DNA of 64,000 nt from Bilophila wadsworthia ATCC 49260 (GTDB lineage: Bacteria > Desulfobacterota > Desulfovibrionia > Desulfovibrionales > Desulfovibrionaceae): the NCBI RefSeq assembly GCF_000701705.1, contig NZ_JNJP01000004.1, positions 62,001 to 126,000 on the forward strand, written 5' to 3'. The notes below the pieces were generated by a model. The model ran no database searches. It saw only the letters and a list, made by a program, of their open reading frames with translations, and was not told where the DNA came from. Position 1 is the first letter of the stretch; each line of letters opens with the position of its first letter. Position numbers and translations under genes: made by a program. This document shows, piece by piece, positions 7,583-17,232 of the stretch.

Positions 7583-10500
7583 CTAAGCCTTGATTTTGTC
7601 GATGTTGACCATGAACGCCTTGTATTCGGGCGTCATGCTGTTCGCGTCACCGACCATGGGACTGAGCAGGTTTGCCGTGTCGCCGCATTCCTTGGGCTGC
7701 AGCCAGCCGTAGTTGAAGGTCATGCCCACCTGATGCACGGTTTTGCCTCCGCACTTGAAGGGCGTGAGGCGCACCGTGACCATAGCCACGGCGTCGACCG
7801 TGCCGCGCGCCGAGGAGATGCGGACCTTTTCCCCGTTGGCAATGCCCTTTTCCTTCGCCAGCTCCTCGCTGATCTCCACATACGCCTGCGGCTGCGCTTC
7901 GACGAGCCACGGCTGCCAGCGGGTGAACGCGCCCGTGCACCAGTGTTCGGTGCAGGAGTACGTGGTCATCACCAGCGGGAAGTCGGGCGATGCGTTGGCG
8001 ATCGGGTTCATGTCCTTGCCGAAGCTATGGAGGGCCGGGTTGACCCGCTGGGCGGACATGATGTTCTTCTTGAAGGGGCTTTCCATCGGCTCGTAATGTT
8101 CCGGGAACGGGCCTTCGGCCAGTCCGGGGCCGTACAGGGCGCCGAGGCCCTCCGGCTGCATGATGAACGGCAGCTTGCCGCCCTGCATGGCCAGCGGCGG
8201 GGCCGGACCGTCCGGCACGTCGCCGATCCATTGCCCGTCCTTCCACTGCACCAGCGCCTTTTTCGGATTCCACGGCTTGCCCTGCGGGTCCACGGAAGCG
8301 CGGTTGTAGATGACACGGCGGTTGACCGGCCACGAGTAGGACCATTCGGGATAGAGGCCGAGCCCGGTGGGGTCGACCTTCTTGCGCCGCTTCATGAGGT
8401 TTTCGCCAGCGCGGGTGAAGCTGCCGGAACAGATCCAGTTGCCGCACGAGGTCGAGCCGTCGGCCTGCAACAGCGGGAAGCCGGGCACGCATTCGCCCTT
8501 CTTGTATTCCACGCCGTTGATGGTCACGTCCTTGAGGAAGTAGCCGTTGATGTACTTCGCCACCCGCTCGGGATCGTAGCGGCCCTTGCCGTCCACGAAG
8601 TCGGTGTTCGCCGCCAGAATCGGCTCGGGGAACGTGCCGCCGTCCTTGGCGTACAGCTCCTTGAGCTTGCTCATGACGCGCCAGAACACGTCGCCCGTGG
8701 AGATGGCGTCGCCGGGGCCTTCGGCGGCGGCATACTTCCACTGCATCCAGCGCCCGGAGTTGGCCTGGCTGCCTTCCTTTTCCACGGAGGCGGTCACGGG
8801 AAGCAGGAAGCATTCGGTCTTCACCTTCTTGGGATCGAGGCCGGGGCCCTTCCAGAAGGATGCCGTCTCGTTGTCGAAGATGTTGACGTGGACCATCCAG
8901 TCAAGGTTCTGCAACGCCTTCCGGACCTTATTGGAATTCGGGAGGCTGCACGCGGGGTTCTGGCCCACACAGGTGAGGCCCTTGATCTTGCCCGCATACA
9001 TGGCGTCGATCATGCTCATGACCGAGGCGTCCTGCCCGTCGTCGAGCTTCGGCAGATAGTCGTAACCAAAGCCGTTTTCAGGCGTCCCGCCTTCGGGATA
9101 GAAGGCCCGCATCAGGCTGGTGGCGTACTTGCCGGTATTGCTCATCCAGTTCAGGGACTGCGGGTTCGCCGTCTGGGGCGTGGTGCCCGCGATGTACTGC
9201 TCCAGCGTCTGCCACGAAGCCTTGGGAGCCTTGAGGTAGCCGGGCAGGTAATGCGACAGCAGGGCGTGGTCGGTGGACCCCTGCACGTTGGGCTCGCCGC
9301 GCAGGGCGTTGATGCCGCCGCCGCAGATGCCGATGTTGCCGAGCAGGAGCTGCACGATGGTCATCGTGCGGATGTTCTGCACGGCCACGGAATGGTGGCA
9401 CTGGCCGAGGGCATACATGATGGTCCCGGCCTTGTCCGGCTTGCCGGTGGCGGCGAAGGCCTTGTACACGGCCAGCAGATCCGCCTCGGGCGTCCCCGTG
9501 ATCGAGGAAACCTTCTTCAGATCGTACCGGTCGTAATGCTTTTTCATCAGCTGGAAGACGCAGTGCGGGTTCTTCAGCGTATCGTCGCGCTTGATCAGGC
9601 CCTTGCCGTCCTTCTGGAACGACCACGAGGACTTGTCGTAGGCGTGTTTCTGCGCGTCATAGCCGGAGAACAGACCGTCGTTGAACGAGAACTTGGGGTT
9701 CACGAGGAACGCGGCGTTCGTGTAGCTCAGTACGTAATCCTTAAAATAGAGATCATGATCGAGGATATACTTGATCATGCCGCCGAGGAACGCGATATCC
9801 GTGCCCGAGCGAAGCGGGGCGTACATGCTTGAGCGTGCCGACGTGCGGGTGAAACGGGGATCGACGTGGATAACCTCGGCCCCCTTGTCCTTTGCCTTGA
9901 GCACCCATTTGAACGAGATCGGGTGGTTTTCAGCTGCATTGCTGCCTTGAATGAGAATACAATCACTGTGCTGGAGATCGATCCAGTGATTCGTCATCGC
10001 GCCGCGTCCGAACGACTCTGCCAGAGCCGGTACAGTGGGGCCGTGTCAGACCCGGGCCTGGTGATCGATGTACACCAGGCCGTAGGAGCGGGCGAAGACG
10101 GCCATGGACCAGCACTCTTCGCTGTCGACGTTGGAGCTGCCCAGATGGGCAACGGACTCGACACGGTTGACTGTCTGCCCTTTCGCATTCTTCTTGACGA
10201 AGCCGGCGTCACGCTCTTCCTTGAGGTGCCGCGCGATGCGATCGATGGCGAAATCCCAATCCTTTTCCTCCCACTTGTCGCCGTAGGGAGCGCGGTACAG
10301 CACCTTGTCCAGGCGGCGGTCGTTGGCGGCCGTGGTCTGGTAGATGCCCGCGCCCTTGGCGCACAGCGAGCCTTCATTGATGGGATGTTCGGGGTCGCCT
10401 TCGATATTGATGATCTTGCCGGTCTTCGTATCGGTGCTGCACAAAAGCCCACACCCCACCGCACAGTAGCAGCAGATGGAGGTGGACTGTTTGGCGGTTT

Positions 10501-10627
10501 TGATCCGGTCGTATTTGGTCAGTTCCTGAGCAAAGGCTTCGATGGGAAGCACACTCACGCCAAGGCTGGAGAGCAGGATTCCCGCGCCCAGCCCGCATGA
10601 CAACTTGAGAAACGATCTGCGTTCCAT
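7583..10627 (-). CDS. fdhA: Selenocysteine-containing formate dehydrogenase catalytic subunit
   Basis: The molybdopterin (Mo/W-bis-MGD) catalytic subunit that oxidises formate to CO2. It is one gene of 1014 residues read through an in-frame UGA at 10046-10048 (Sec194). The codon lies in HQARV-U-HGPTVPALAESFGRG, the invariant Sec context of FdnG/FdhA. The N-terminus MERRSFLK is a twin-arginine signal, followed by the [4Fe-4S] motif CCYCAVGC, a further Cys in GLLC and the fourth in LCAKG. The downstream part carries family blocks such as NIGICGGGINALRGEPNVQGSTDHALL and GQNPACSLPNSNKVRKAL, and the C-terminal dinucleotide-binding domain is intact. The start at 10627 is chosen over a GTG two codons upstream because it begins the RR signal. 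A gene caller that ignores Sec would split it into two ORFs. Confidence 0.95.
10015..10048 (-). promoter_or_regulatory. Bacterial SECIS element with its UGA codon
   Basis: Directly after the UGA, the minus-strand sequence can fold as ACUG-(UA)-CC-GGCUCU-GG-CAG-(A)-GU. It has a bulged U 14 nt after the UGA and an apical loop GGCUCU at 18-23 nt, matching in position the bulged U and GGUCU loop of E. coli fdhF SECIS. It would recruit SelB/Sec-tRNA. The fold was drawn by eye. Confidence 0.8.
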
Positions 10628-10633
10628 AGTCAC

Positions 10634-11482
10634 TCACACGATGATGAGGGTTATCCGAATGCCCGGACCGCTGACGGCGGACGGATTTTCGGAGAATTCC
10701 CAGTCACGGTACAGGAAGAAACCGTTTCATTCAAGGCGACCCCCTTTCTTTTTCGTAATGTTAACAGCCTATTGAGAAAACAAGTGCAATCTTCAATTAT
10801 GCTTATAAAAGCATAATAAATCAGTAAGCTGTACGCGGAGGCAGCCCTGTCCGGAGCCTTCCGGCCCAAATAGGGCGTGTCGTGCCCCCACCCAAAAAGG
10901 ACATGGTCTCACGGTATTAGGAATCTATCAAAAAAAGCAGATCTCTTTTGGGACAATCTCGGAAAATGAGCAGAATGTCCGCAATGTCGCGGAAAAACCG
11001 TTCTCCGGGATACGGCGAAGGCGTGGGGAAACCGTTTTAGCGGCGGGGCAAACATGGATACCGAGCCTCTCCTGCGGGTGCCACAGGGAATCCGCCTCAT
11101 GGCCGGGACAGGGAACCTCCCGGCATCCGTTCATCCTGCGCAGCAAAAAAGGACTGCCCCAAACAGGGCAATCCCTTCCGTTGCATGAAGGCGACGGGCC
11201 GCCAGTGAGGAGCGCACATCAGAAGCAGCAAGTAAACAGAACCATGAAAAACCGTCATGGAATCGCACGCCTTGAGCCGAAGCCTCGACCGGGCTGCCCC
11301 CTGCCCTGCATCCCGCCCAAGCCACACACGAGGCGGCGAGAACACTCTCCCCAAGAAAAGGGAAAAACACTCCAGAAGAAGCGCCATAGACGGAAAAGCA
11401 CAACGCTTCCGACTCATACCGCCACCGCTCATCCCCTCATCCGGCCAACAGCCTCTCTCCGGCGCAACGCCTCAACGAAACG
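10634..11482. other. Intergenic region upstream of fdhA with candidate promoter and dyad
   Basis: About 850 bases between fdhA and the diguanylate cyclase gene. On the minus strand a weak promoter can be drawn (TTGCAC at 10784-10789, 17-nt spacer, TGTTAA at 10761-10766). A perfect 9-bp dyad ATTATGCTT-ATAA-AAGCATAAT (10796-10817) lies just upstream of it, where an activator would bind. The rest (10820-11482) contains only small overlapping ORFs in both strands with no recognisable domain, and I see nothing else. Confidence 0.4.
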
Positions 11483-13078
11483 TCATTTTTTGATCAAACC
11501 GGACGAATACACGCAACAGCGGGACTTCCCGGACTGCTTCGCCGCGTACATGGCTATGTCGCTCTGCCGTACCAAGTCGTCCAGCTTCGTTCCCGGGTCC
11601 GCGCTCGACGCGATGCCGATACTCGCGGACATCACGCGCAGGTAATCCGAAACCTGAAACGCCTCCAACAGACTTTGCAAAAGCCGATTGGCCTTCTCTT
11701 CCAAAAACGCTAAAGACCGCTCACCAACAAGGCAGATCAAGAACTCATCACCGCCGAGCCGTACGATGAAATCCCCGGGGAACGCTTCCCGCATCAGCCG
11801 GGCAACGAGTTCGAGCGCCCCGTCGCCGATGTGGTGGCCGTGAGCGTCGTTCACTTTTTTGAAATCGTCCAAATCGACATACAGGAGGCTGAGCTGGTTC
11901 TCTTTCCTGTTCTCGTTCATATACTCATAGAAGAAGCGGCGATTGTATAATCCGGTCAGGGCATCGGTATTCGCGCTGATCCAGATCTGGTGCTCGAATG
12001 TCCGTTCGATGGTTACGTCACGGCAGAAGCAGAACTGCCCCACCCGGTTGCGGAATACGTCAAAAATGGGTTCTTCATGGAACTCCAGAATCCGCTCCTC
12101 GCCGTCGCCGTGCAACCGTATTTCGAAGTGCCCCTCCCCGTAGGTCTTGCAGAGGCTTTTCTGGATAACGTGCTTCCATTCCTCATAGGGCTTGCCGACG
12201 ATGTTCTTTTCCTTCGCGGCGAAATATTCCTCAAACTTGGCGTTCACATTAATGATCCGCCCGTCGTTGCCGCTGATGAGGATCGCAAACGGCATATTCC
12301 TCAGGAAGATCTCCAGCTCCGCGCCCATGTTCGCAAGATCGGTCACGTCATGCGCGATGCCGACCGTCCCGAGGATCGTCCCGTCGTCGTCGAACAGCGG
12401 GGACTTGTATGTCTTGAACTGACGCATCCCCTGTTTGCTCTTGACCATTTCGTCAAAAAGGCAGGTACGCCTTTCCTCAAGCACGATCTCGTCAGACTCC
12501 AGACAAATATACTCGCCCTGCTCGTATTCTTCCTTCTTCAGATCCCATATGTAATAGTGGCCGCGTCCTTGTACGTCCTCCTTCTTCTTGCCTACGGCAT
12601 GGCAAAAACCGTTGTTGACCTTCAGGTGCGACCCTTTTACATCCTTAAACCAAATAAGATCGGGAATGCTGTCGATGATCGTATCCAGATACGTCTGGGT
12701 CAGGCGGCTGTCTTTCCTATGCTTGATGCCCGCTAATATCTTTTTGAAGCGTACCGCACCGAAATCCCTATGGAAAGGCTTCACCCAGATGTCGTCGGCG
12801 GCCTCCAGGGAAGGGGTGCGGAGAACGGCGAACGCTTCCGCTTCCATGCAGAACACCAGGATCGCCCCCGGCTTGCACAGTGCTCGAACCGCTTCCGGAC
12901 GCTCCGCCACGGGCAGATCAAGAACGATGATATCACTGCCCCGCACGGCTTCCGGAGAAAAACTCCGGTAACCGGAAACCTCATGCTCAAACCGTTCCAG
13001 CGGAGCGATGTTCCGTACGTCTGCCAAAAGCAGAGGATCCTCGCTGAAAATCCTGATGTCGAGCTTACACCTGTACAC
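11483..13078 (-). CDS. PAS-PAS-GGDEF diguanylate cyclase
   Basis: A 531-residue cytoplasmic signalling protein predicted to make cyclic di-GMP. Residues 1-115 resemble a response-regulator-like fold without an obvious phospho-acceptor context. Two PAS domains follow (about 125-245, with the PAC-like YKSPLFDDDGTILGTVGIAHDVT, and 247-360), then a GGDEF domain from about 370. The active-site loop is RLGGDEFLIC near residue 442. The inhibitory I-site position five residues upstream reads FPGD instead of RxxD, so product inhibition is probably lost. There is no membrane segment. The start is a GTG with AGGGGA upstream. It appears monocistronic. Confidence 0.92.
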   Translation of the reverse strand: MYRCKLDIRIFSEDPLLLADVRNIAPLERFEHEVSGYRSFSPEAVRGSDIIVLDLPVAERPEAVRALCKPGAILVFCMEAEAFAVLRTPSLEAADDIWVKPFHRDFGAVRFKKILAGIKHRKDSRLTQTYLDTIIDSIPDLIWFKDVKGSHLKVNNGFCHAVGKKKEDVQGRGHYYIWDLKKEEYEQGEYICLESDEIVLEERRTCLFDEMVKSKQGMRQFKTYKSPLFDDDGTILGTVGIAHDVTDLANMGAELEIFLRNMPFAILISGNDGRIINVNAKFEEYFAAKEKNIVGKPYEEWKHVIQKSLCKTYGEGHFEIRLHGDGEERILEFHEEPIFDVFRNRVGQFCFCRDVTIERTFEHQIWISANTDALTGLYNRRFFYEYMNENRKENQLSLLYVDLDDFKKVNDAHGHHIGDGALELVARLMREAFPGDFIVRLGGDEFLICLVGERSLAFLEEKANRLLQSLLEAFQVSDYLRVMSASIGIASSADPGTKLDDLVRQSDIAMYAAKQSGKSRCCVYSSGLIKK

Positions 13079-13409
13079 GTCCTATCCCCTTAAATGATGT
13101 ATCACGGACACCATGCCCGGCCTTCGTCAAAACCGGGCCTCCTCGGAAGCACGAAGGCCCCTCTTCCCCCAGCTCTCAGTGAAACGATTCCTTTCCCAGC
13201 AAAAACGGTTCCCTCATTCTCTTGTTTACGGCACTTTGACGTTCCTCTGGGTCAAAACAGGCTCCTCTCCCGCCGGTTGGCTAAACCGGGAGCCCCTTTG
13301 TATCAGCCTATGCTGTTCAGCATTGCAATGCCAGCACTGTTTTGGGCCCTCCGTCGGTGCTATCGCGTAACCATCCATCATGATTTCCTTCATGCGGCAC
13401 AGATTTTCT
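13079..13409. other. Intergenic region, nothing recognised
   Basis: About 330 bases between mtgA (ending at 13410) and the cyclase gene (starting at 13078), both on the minus strand. Overlapping small ORFs on the plus strand have no recognisable motif or SD, and no clear terminator or promoter could be assigned. Confidence 0.4.
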
Positions 13410-14144
13410 TCAGCGCGGCATCCGTTTCAAAAGCCGGGACGAAAGGCGTTTCACGATGGCCGAAGAAGGGGTGCGCCGCAGCGGGGACGGCAGCATGACC
13501 GCCAGCCGGGCGGCCTCGCCCCGTGAGAGGCTTGCGGCGGATTTTCCGAAGTAATGCCGGGCTGCGGCCTCCGCCCCGTAAACGCCGTTGCCCCACTCCG
13601 CGACGTTCAGATACAGCTCAAGAATCCGCTCCTTGTCCAACGCGAGTTCCAGACGCCATGTCATGATGGCTTCCTTGAGCTTCCGCAGGATAGAACGCTC
13701 AGGCGTAAACCACAGGTTCTTGGCAAGCTGCTGCGAGATGGTGCTGCCCCCGGCGGCCATCCGGCCTTTATCCCAGTTACGCTTCAACGCATCGTACATT
13801 TGGGAAAAATTGAATCCGTCGTGCTTCCAGAACAGATCGTCTTCGGACGTCACCACGGCTTGGCGGAGCGCCGGAGCAATGCGCTTGAGCGGGACCCACT
13901 GCTGCCGGATACGCATGGCCTTGCCGTCCTTCGCCCTGGGGCCGTTCTGCCATTGCTCCTGACGGTATTCCATAAAAGACGTGGTCCGCGGCTGTTCCGT
14001 CTCCAGCCAGCCGACGGGAGGCCACACCAGATATCTTCCGATATCCAGCATGAGGAAGAGGGTTACCCCGAAGAGCAAACTGCGTACCGGACGTTTTCGC
14101 CACGACGCGGCTCTATTTCGCACGAATGTTGTGAAAAAAGACAT
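13410..14144 (-). CDS. mtgA: Monofunctional biosynthetic peptidoglycan transglycosylase
   Basis: A 244-residue GT51 glycosyltransferase that polymerises lipid II into glycan strands at the periplasmic face. One N-terminal transmembrane helix (about residues 20-40) anchors it. Diagnostic motifs are SEDDLFWKHDGF with the catalytic Glu, GGSTISQQLAKNLWF, RKLKEAIMTWRLE and LNVAEWGNGVYGAEAAARHYF. The length fits MtgA and there is no transpeptidase domain, so it is not a truncated class A PBP. The SD is weak and no operon partner is evident. Confidence 0.95.
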   Translation of the reverse strand: MSFFTTFVRNRAASWRKRPVRSLLFGVTLFLMLDIGRYLVWPPVGWLETEQPRTTSFMEYRQEQWQNGPRAKDGKAMRIRQQWVPLKRIAPALRQAVVTSEDDLFWKHDGFNFSQMYDALKRNWDKGRMAAGGSTISQQLAKNLWFTPERSILRKLKEAIMTWRLELALDKERILELYLNVAEWGNGVYGAEAAARHYFGKSAASLSRGEAARLAVMLPSPLRRTPSSAIVKRLSSRLLKRMPR

Positions 14145-14509
14145 CGCAGAACCGTACCCCCATCACCCCGCTCCTGCAAGGAGGGATGCAATCCCTGCCT
14201 GTGGAAAAGGCCAGCATTCGGAGAAAGGAGCATGGGGCTCCGAGCTTGGGAACCTGCGGGGAGAAGGATTGGAAAGCATCAAAAAAGATTAAGCGATAGG
14301 CTGTTACAAACTCTCAGGCAACGCTACAATGAGAATATCCGCCGAAAACGTTTTCCGCCTTCGAGCGCCCTTTCCCCGACCCGAAAAAACGGCGCTGCCG
14401 GAATCCTTTTCCGACAGCGCCGCGCGCATACAGGGGAGACGTCATACGGAAACGCTCCCGTTCCTTCCCTAAAGTTTGCCCGCCATGCGGCAAAGCCGGC
14501 CCCCTGCCG
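14145..14509. other. Intergenic region with the terminator of the SDR/deacetylase operon
   Basis: About 365 bases upstream of mtgA and downstream of the minus-strand SDR gene. The only supported element is the terminator at 14384-14421. The DNA between 14145 and 14380 contains no ORF with a recognisable domain. Confidence 0.5.
14384..14421 (-). terminator. Rho-independent terminator of the 14510-19497 operon
   Basis: On the minus strand a long stem GGCGCTG-(T)-CGGAA / TTCCG-(G)-CAGCGCC is followed by six T. It lies 90 nt downstream of the last gene of the cluster. Confidence 0.85.
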
Positions 14510-15340
14510 TCAGGCCGGGGAATCGAGGAGATACCCCCCGTCGACGGTCACGGTGATGCCCGTCACATACGAGGAGGCGTCCGAAGCCAGCCAGACGAGC
14601 GTGCCGATAAGCTCGTTGGGATGCCCCATCCGGTGCATGGGCGTGGCGTCCACCCCGCGCTGCGCCTTGGCGCGGTAGCTGCCGTCAGGGTTGAACAGCA
14701 TCTGGGCGGGGTTGTTGTTCGGGAAAAACCCCGGAGCCACGGCGTTTACGCGCAGTTTCGGGTTGAAATCACGGGCGAGGTGCGCGGCGAGGGACTGGAT
14801 GAAATTGCTCACCCCCGCCTTGGCAGCGGCATAGGCGATATGTCCACGGATAGCCGTGAACGCGCTGATGGAGCTGAAATTGATGATCGATCCGCCGCCG
14901 GGGTTGTCGAGCATCTTCGCGCCGTACGCGAGGCAAGGCCAGAAACAGCCGCCGAAGAGGTTCAGCGTCACCGTATCGAACTGCGGCTGTGCGTCGAGAT
15001 CGAAAAGGCTCTGTTCGTCCGTGTAATACGCGCCTTTGACGTTGCCGCCCGCGGTGTTGATCACCACGTCGATCCCACCGAAATCGCGCATCACGTCTTC
15101 GGCGTGTTGCCGGATCTCGTCCTGGCTGAACGAATTTACCTTGTAAGGCTTTATCTCCACACCCACGTCGCCGATTTCGGAGATCAGAGTGTCCAGCCGT
15201 TCCCTGCCGGAGTTGTAACACGCCGCCACGTTGGCCCCCGCATAGGCCATCGCCCGCACGGCGGCCCCGCCAAGGGCCCCGGAAGCACCGGTCACAACGG
15301 CGGTTTTCCCTTTCAAACTGAACAGCGCATGAATATCCAT
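14510..15340 (-). CDS. SDR-family NAD(P)-dependent oxidoreductase
   Basis: A 276-residue classical short-chain dehydrogenase. The cofactor site is TGASGALGG near residue 18, the NAG-type motif appears as NTAGG, and the catalytic residues are in FSSIS and YAAAK. The C-terminus PMHRMGHPNELIGTLVWLASDASSYVTG...VDGGY is typical of SDRs acting on sugar acids (mannonate/fructuronate-type) or polyols. The start at 15340 has a good SD (AGGAGG); a longer frame to 15400 overlaps the upstream gene and lacks support. It is the last gene of the sigma-54-controlled cluster. The substrate is not known. Confidence 0.88.
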   Translation of the reverse strand: MDIHALFSLKGKTAVVTGASGALGGAAVRAMAYAGANVAACYNSGRERLDTLISEIGDVGVEIKPYKVNSFSQDEIRQHAEDVMRDFGGIDVVINTAGGNVKGAYYTDEQSLFDLDAQPQFDTVTLNLFGGCFWPCLAYGAKMLDNPGGGSIINFSSISAFTAIRGHIAYAAAKAGVSNFIQSLAAHLARDFNPKLRVNAVAPGFFPNNNPAQMLFNPDGSYRAKAQRGVDATPMHRMGHPNELIGTLVWLASDASSYVTGITVTVDGGYLLDSPA

Positions 15341-15396
15341 CTCGTCCTCCTGACAGGTTAACGCGCGTTGTCTCCATCTGACTCCAACCGTGAAGC

Positions 15397-16320
15397 TCAT
15401 TCCTCATCAAGCCACGCGGCCTTCTCGAAACGCAGCGTCCGATCCGCGGGATAGGCCTGCTTCCAATAGGCCGCGCACGCTCCAGAAGTGGCGCTCCAGA
15501 GATCGGGGTCACCCGTAACCGCCCGCATGAGCCTGTCCAGCACGGCCCGGGCCGCCCCGAACTGCATGAGGTACGGCTGGATCACAAATGTGGACTGCCT
15601 TCCCCACGCCCGCACGCCTTCCAGCTCGGCGGCCCAGTTTTCCCAAAGCGCCCGCGTCTGCACGAGCCCGCTCCCCTTGCCCACTCCGGGGAAAAACATG
15701 AAGAACTGCGTATCCATCGCGTAATAATAGGGCAACATGAGCAGCGTGTGCCGCCGGTCGTAATCCGTAATCCAGTAGTGCGGGATGTCGTCCGCCATGG
15801 AGTTGCCGAAATACCCGCAACCGGCTTCGAGCAGCAGTTCCCCTGTGGCGTCGGAAACCGAACCGCCCGGATAATCGTCCCCCGTGCGCGGCAGCGTGAA
15901 CCATCCCTCAGGCCGCGTGCCCGTCAGCTCCGCAAGCCCCGAAAGCGTCCGCTCAATGCGTTCCCGTTCTTCGTCAGGGGAAAGCCCAGCCACGTCCTCC
16001 TTGGCGAAGGAACCGGCGGCGATTTCGTGGCCGTCCGCATGGGCGCGGCGGACGATCTCGGGAAAGGCCCGGGCCATCGCCAGCGGCACGGCGAACGTGG
16101 CCTTCACGCCGTAAGCGTTCAGATAGTCGATGAGCCAGCCGCCGGATACCGCATTGCCCCACACCGTCCGGGCATAGGCGATCGCCGCCTCATCAATACC
16201 CTCGGCACCGGCTGGCACGCTGTAGTCCACCACCACGGACACGGCGGCCTTGCCCGCAGGCCACACGATGCCGGAAGGCGACATTTCATCCGAAAGCGTG
16301 AAATCTTTTTTCCAAGGCAT
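15397..16320 (-). CDS. Polysaccharide-deacetylase (CE4/PuuE-like) family protein, metal motif degenerate
   Basis: A 307-residue NodB-fold protein of the type that includes PuuE allantoinase-like amidohydrolases. Family features are the VVVDYSVP strand, VKATFAVPLAMARAFPEIVRRAHADGHEIA and a C-terminal QPYLMQFG segment. The zinc-binding His pair expected after GHEIAA (usually HxxxH) reads GSFAKED, so the metal site looks incomplete. It could be a non-catalytic partner of the next gene or use other ligands. The start has an SD GGAGGA. It has no signal peptide, hence is cytoplasmic, which argues against a role in cell-wall deacetylation. Confidence 0.78.
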   Translation of the reverse strand: MPWKKDFTLSDEMSPSGIVWPAGKAAVSVVVDYSVPAGAEGIDEAAIAYARTVWGNAVSGGWLIDYLNAYGVKATFAVPLAMARAFPEIVRRAHADGHEIAAGSFAKEDVAGLSPDEERERIERTLSGLAELTGTRPEGWFTLPRTGDDYPGGSVSDATGELLLEAGCGYFGNSMADDIPHYWITDYDRRHTLLMLPYYYAMDTQFFMFFPGVGKGSGLVQTRALWENWAAELEGVRAWGRQSTFVIQPYLMQFGAARAVLDRLMRAVTGDPDLWSATSGACAAYWKQAYPADRTLRFEKAAWLDEE

Positions 16321-16334
16321 GGCGTCCTCCGGGA

Positions 16335-17204
16335 TCAGGCTGAAGCCGGCCCTTCGGCCGGAAACCGTTCAAGGATGTAGTCAGCAAGCCACGCGGACGT
16401 GGCGAACAGCACGTCGCCGTCCTCCCGCGTCCGGCGGAAAAACCGCCGCAGCATTTCGAGGCGGCAAAGCCTCCCGCACAAGTGCGGATGGATCACGATG
16501 TTCATATAGCCGGTCGTTTCGCGGGCGGCGGCATAGGCTTCGAGAAGCGTCTGAAGGAACGCTTCGGGGGACTGGATGCGCTGCTGCTCGTTGCGGCTTC
16601 CGAACCATCCGAAATAGAAAAACATCGCGTCGTCATGGATAAAACTGATCGGCAGGTTGAGCATCCATTTCCCGATGTTTTCATAATAGACATAGAAGGG
16701 AAACTCGCCCTGCGGCGTATAGGAAACATATGTGTAGGCGTGATCCCGGAGCGCGGCGAGGTCGTGCTCGCTGCGCGTGCCCGCCGGGTATTGTCCCGTC
16801 AGCCCCTTGATGAGCGTATCCGTCCTGTCCATGTGGACGGCCTCCTCCTCAAGCGTCGGGGGGATGTGGTGATCCCACATGTGATTGGCGACTTCGTGCC
16901 CTTCCCGCACGGCGCGCCGGAGTACTTCCGGATATAAGAGCCCCGTCTGCCCGGGCAGGAACAGCGTCGTTCTGACGTCGAATTCGCCGAACACGTCCAG
17001 CAGCCGCCACAATCCGGTCCGGCCCCCGAACTCGCCCTGCGCGCACCAGAGTTTCGGTTCGCGGAGGAACTTCCGAAAAATCATCGCGTCGAAATCGACC
17101 GTAAAGTTGATGATGACCTTGACGCCGCCGGGAAAGACGAATCCCGGGATATCCTTGATCCGGCGGGCCGTTTTGTTCTTGAGCATCAACGGAGCTTCCT
17201 GCAT
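16335..17204 (-). CDS. Polysaccharide-deacetylase (CE4) family amidohydrolase
   Basis: A 289-residue NodB-fold hydrolase. The first motif is INFTVDFDAM and the second is GHEVANHMWDHH, which keeps the H-x3-H metal ligands that its neighbour lacks. A late PHLCGR segment may supply the third motif His. There is no signal peptide, so it probably hydrolyses a small N-acyl, carbamoyl or cyclic amide in the cytoplasm, as PuuE-type enzymes do. An alternative start at 17186 (MLKNKTARR) is possible. It lies 14 nt upstream of the paralogous gene, and the pair sits between two SDR genes. Confidence 0.82.
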   Translation of the reverse strand: MQEAPLMLKNKTARRIKDIPGFVFPGGVKVIINFTVDFDAMIFRKFLREPKLWCAQGEFGGRTGLWRLLDVFGEFDVRTTLFLPGQTGLLYPEVLRRAVREGHEVANHMWDHHIPPTLEEEAVHMDRTDTLIKGLTGQYPAGTRSEHDLAALRDHAYTYVSYTPQGEFPFYVYYENIGKWMLNLPISFIHDDAMFFYFGWFGSRNEQQRIQSPEAFLQTLLEAYAAARETTGYMNIVIHPHLCGRLCRLEMLRRFFRRTREDGDVLFATSAWLADYILERFPAEGPASA

Positions 17205-17232
17205 CGCCTGTACTCCCTCTGGGTAAACCCCA

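Noticed and set aside
7733..9832. A 699-codon open frame on the plus strand
   Set aside because: It is the antisense shadow of fdhA in high-GC DNA, with His/Arg/Gly-rich low-complexity translation and no domain.
11097..11645. Small ORFs between fdhA and the cyclase gene
   Set aside because: They overlap one another on both strands, lack SD sequences and show no recognisable domain.
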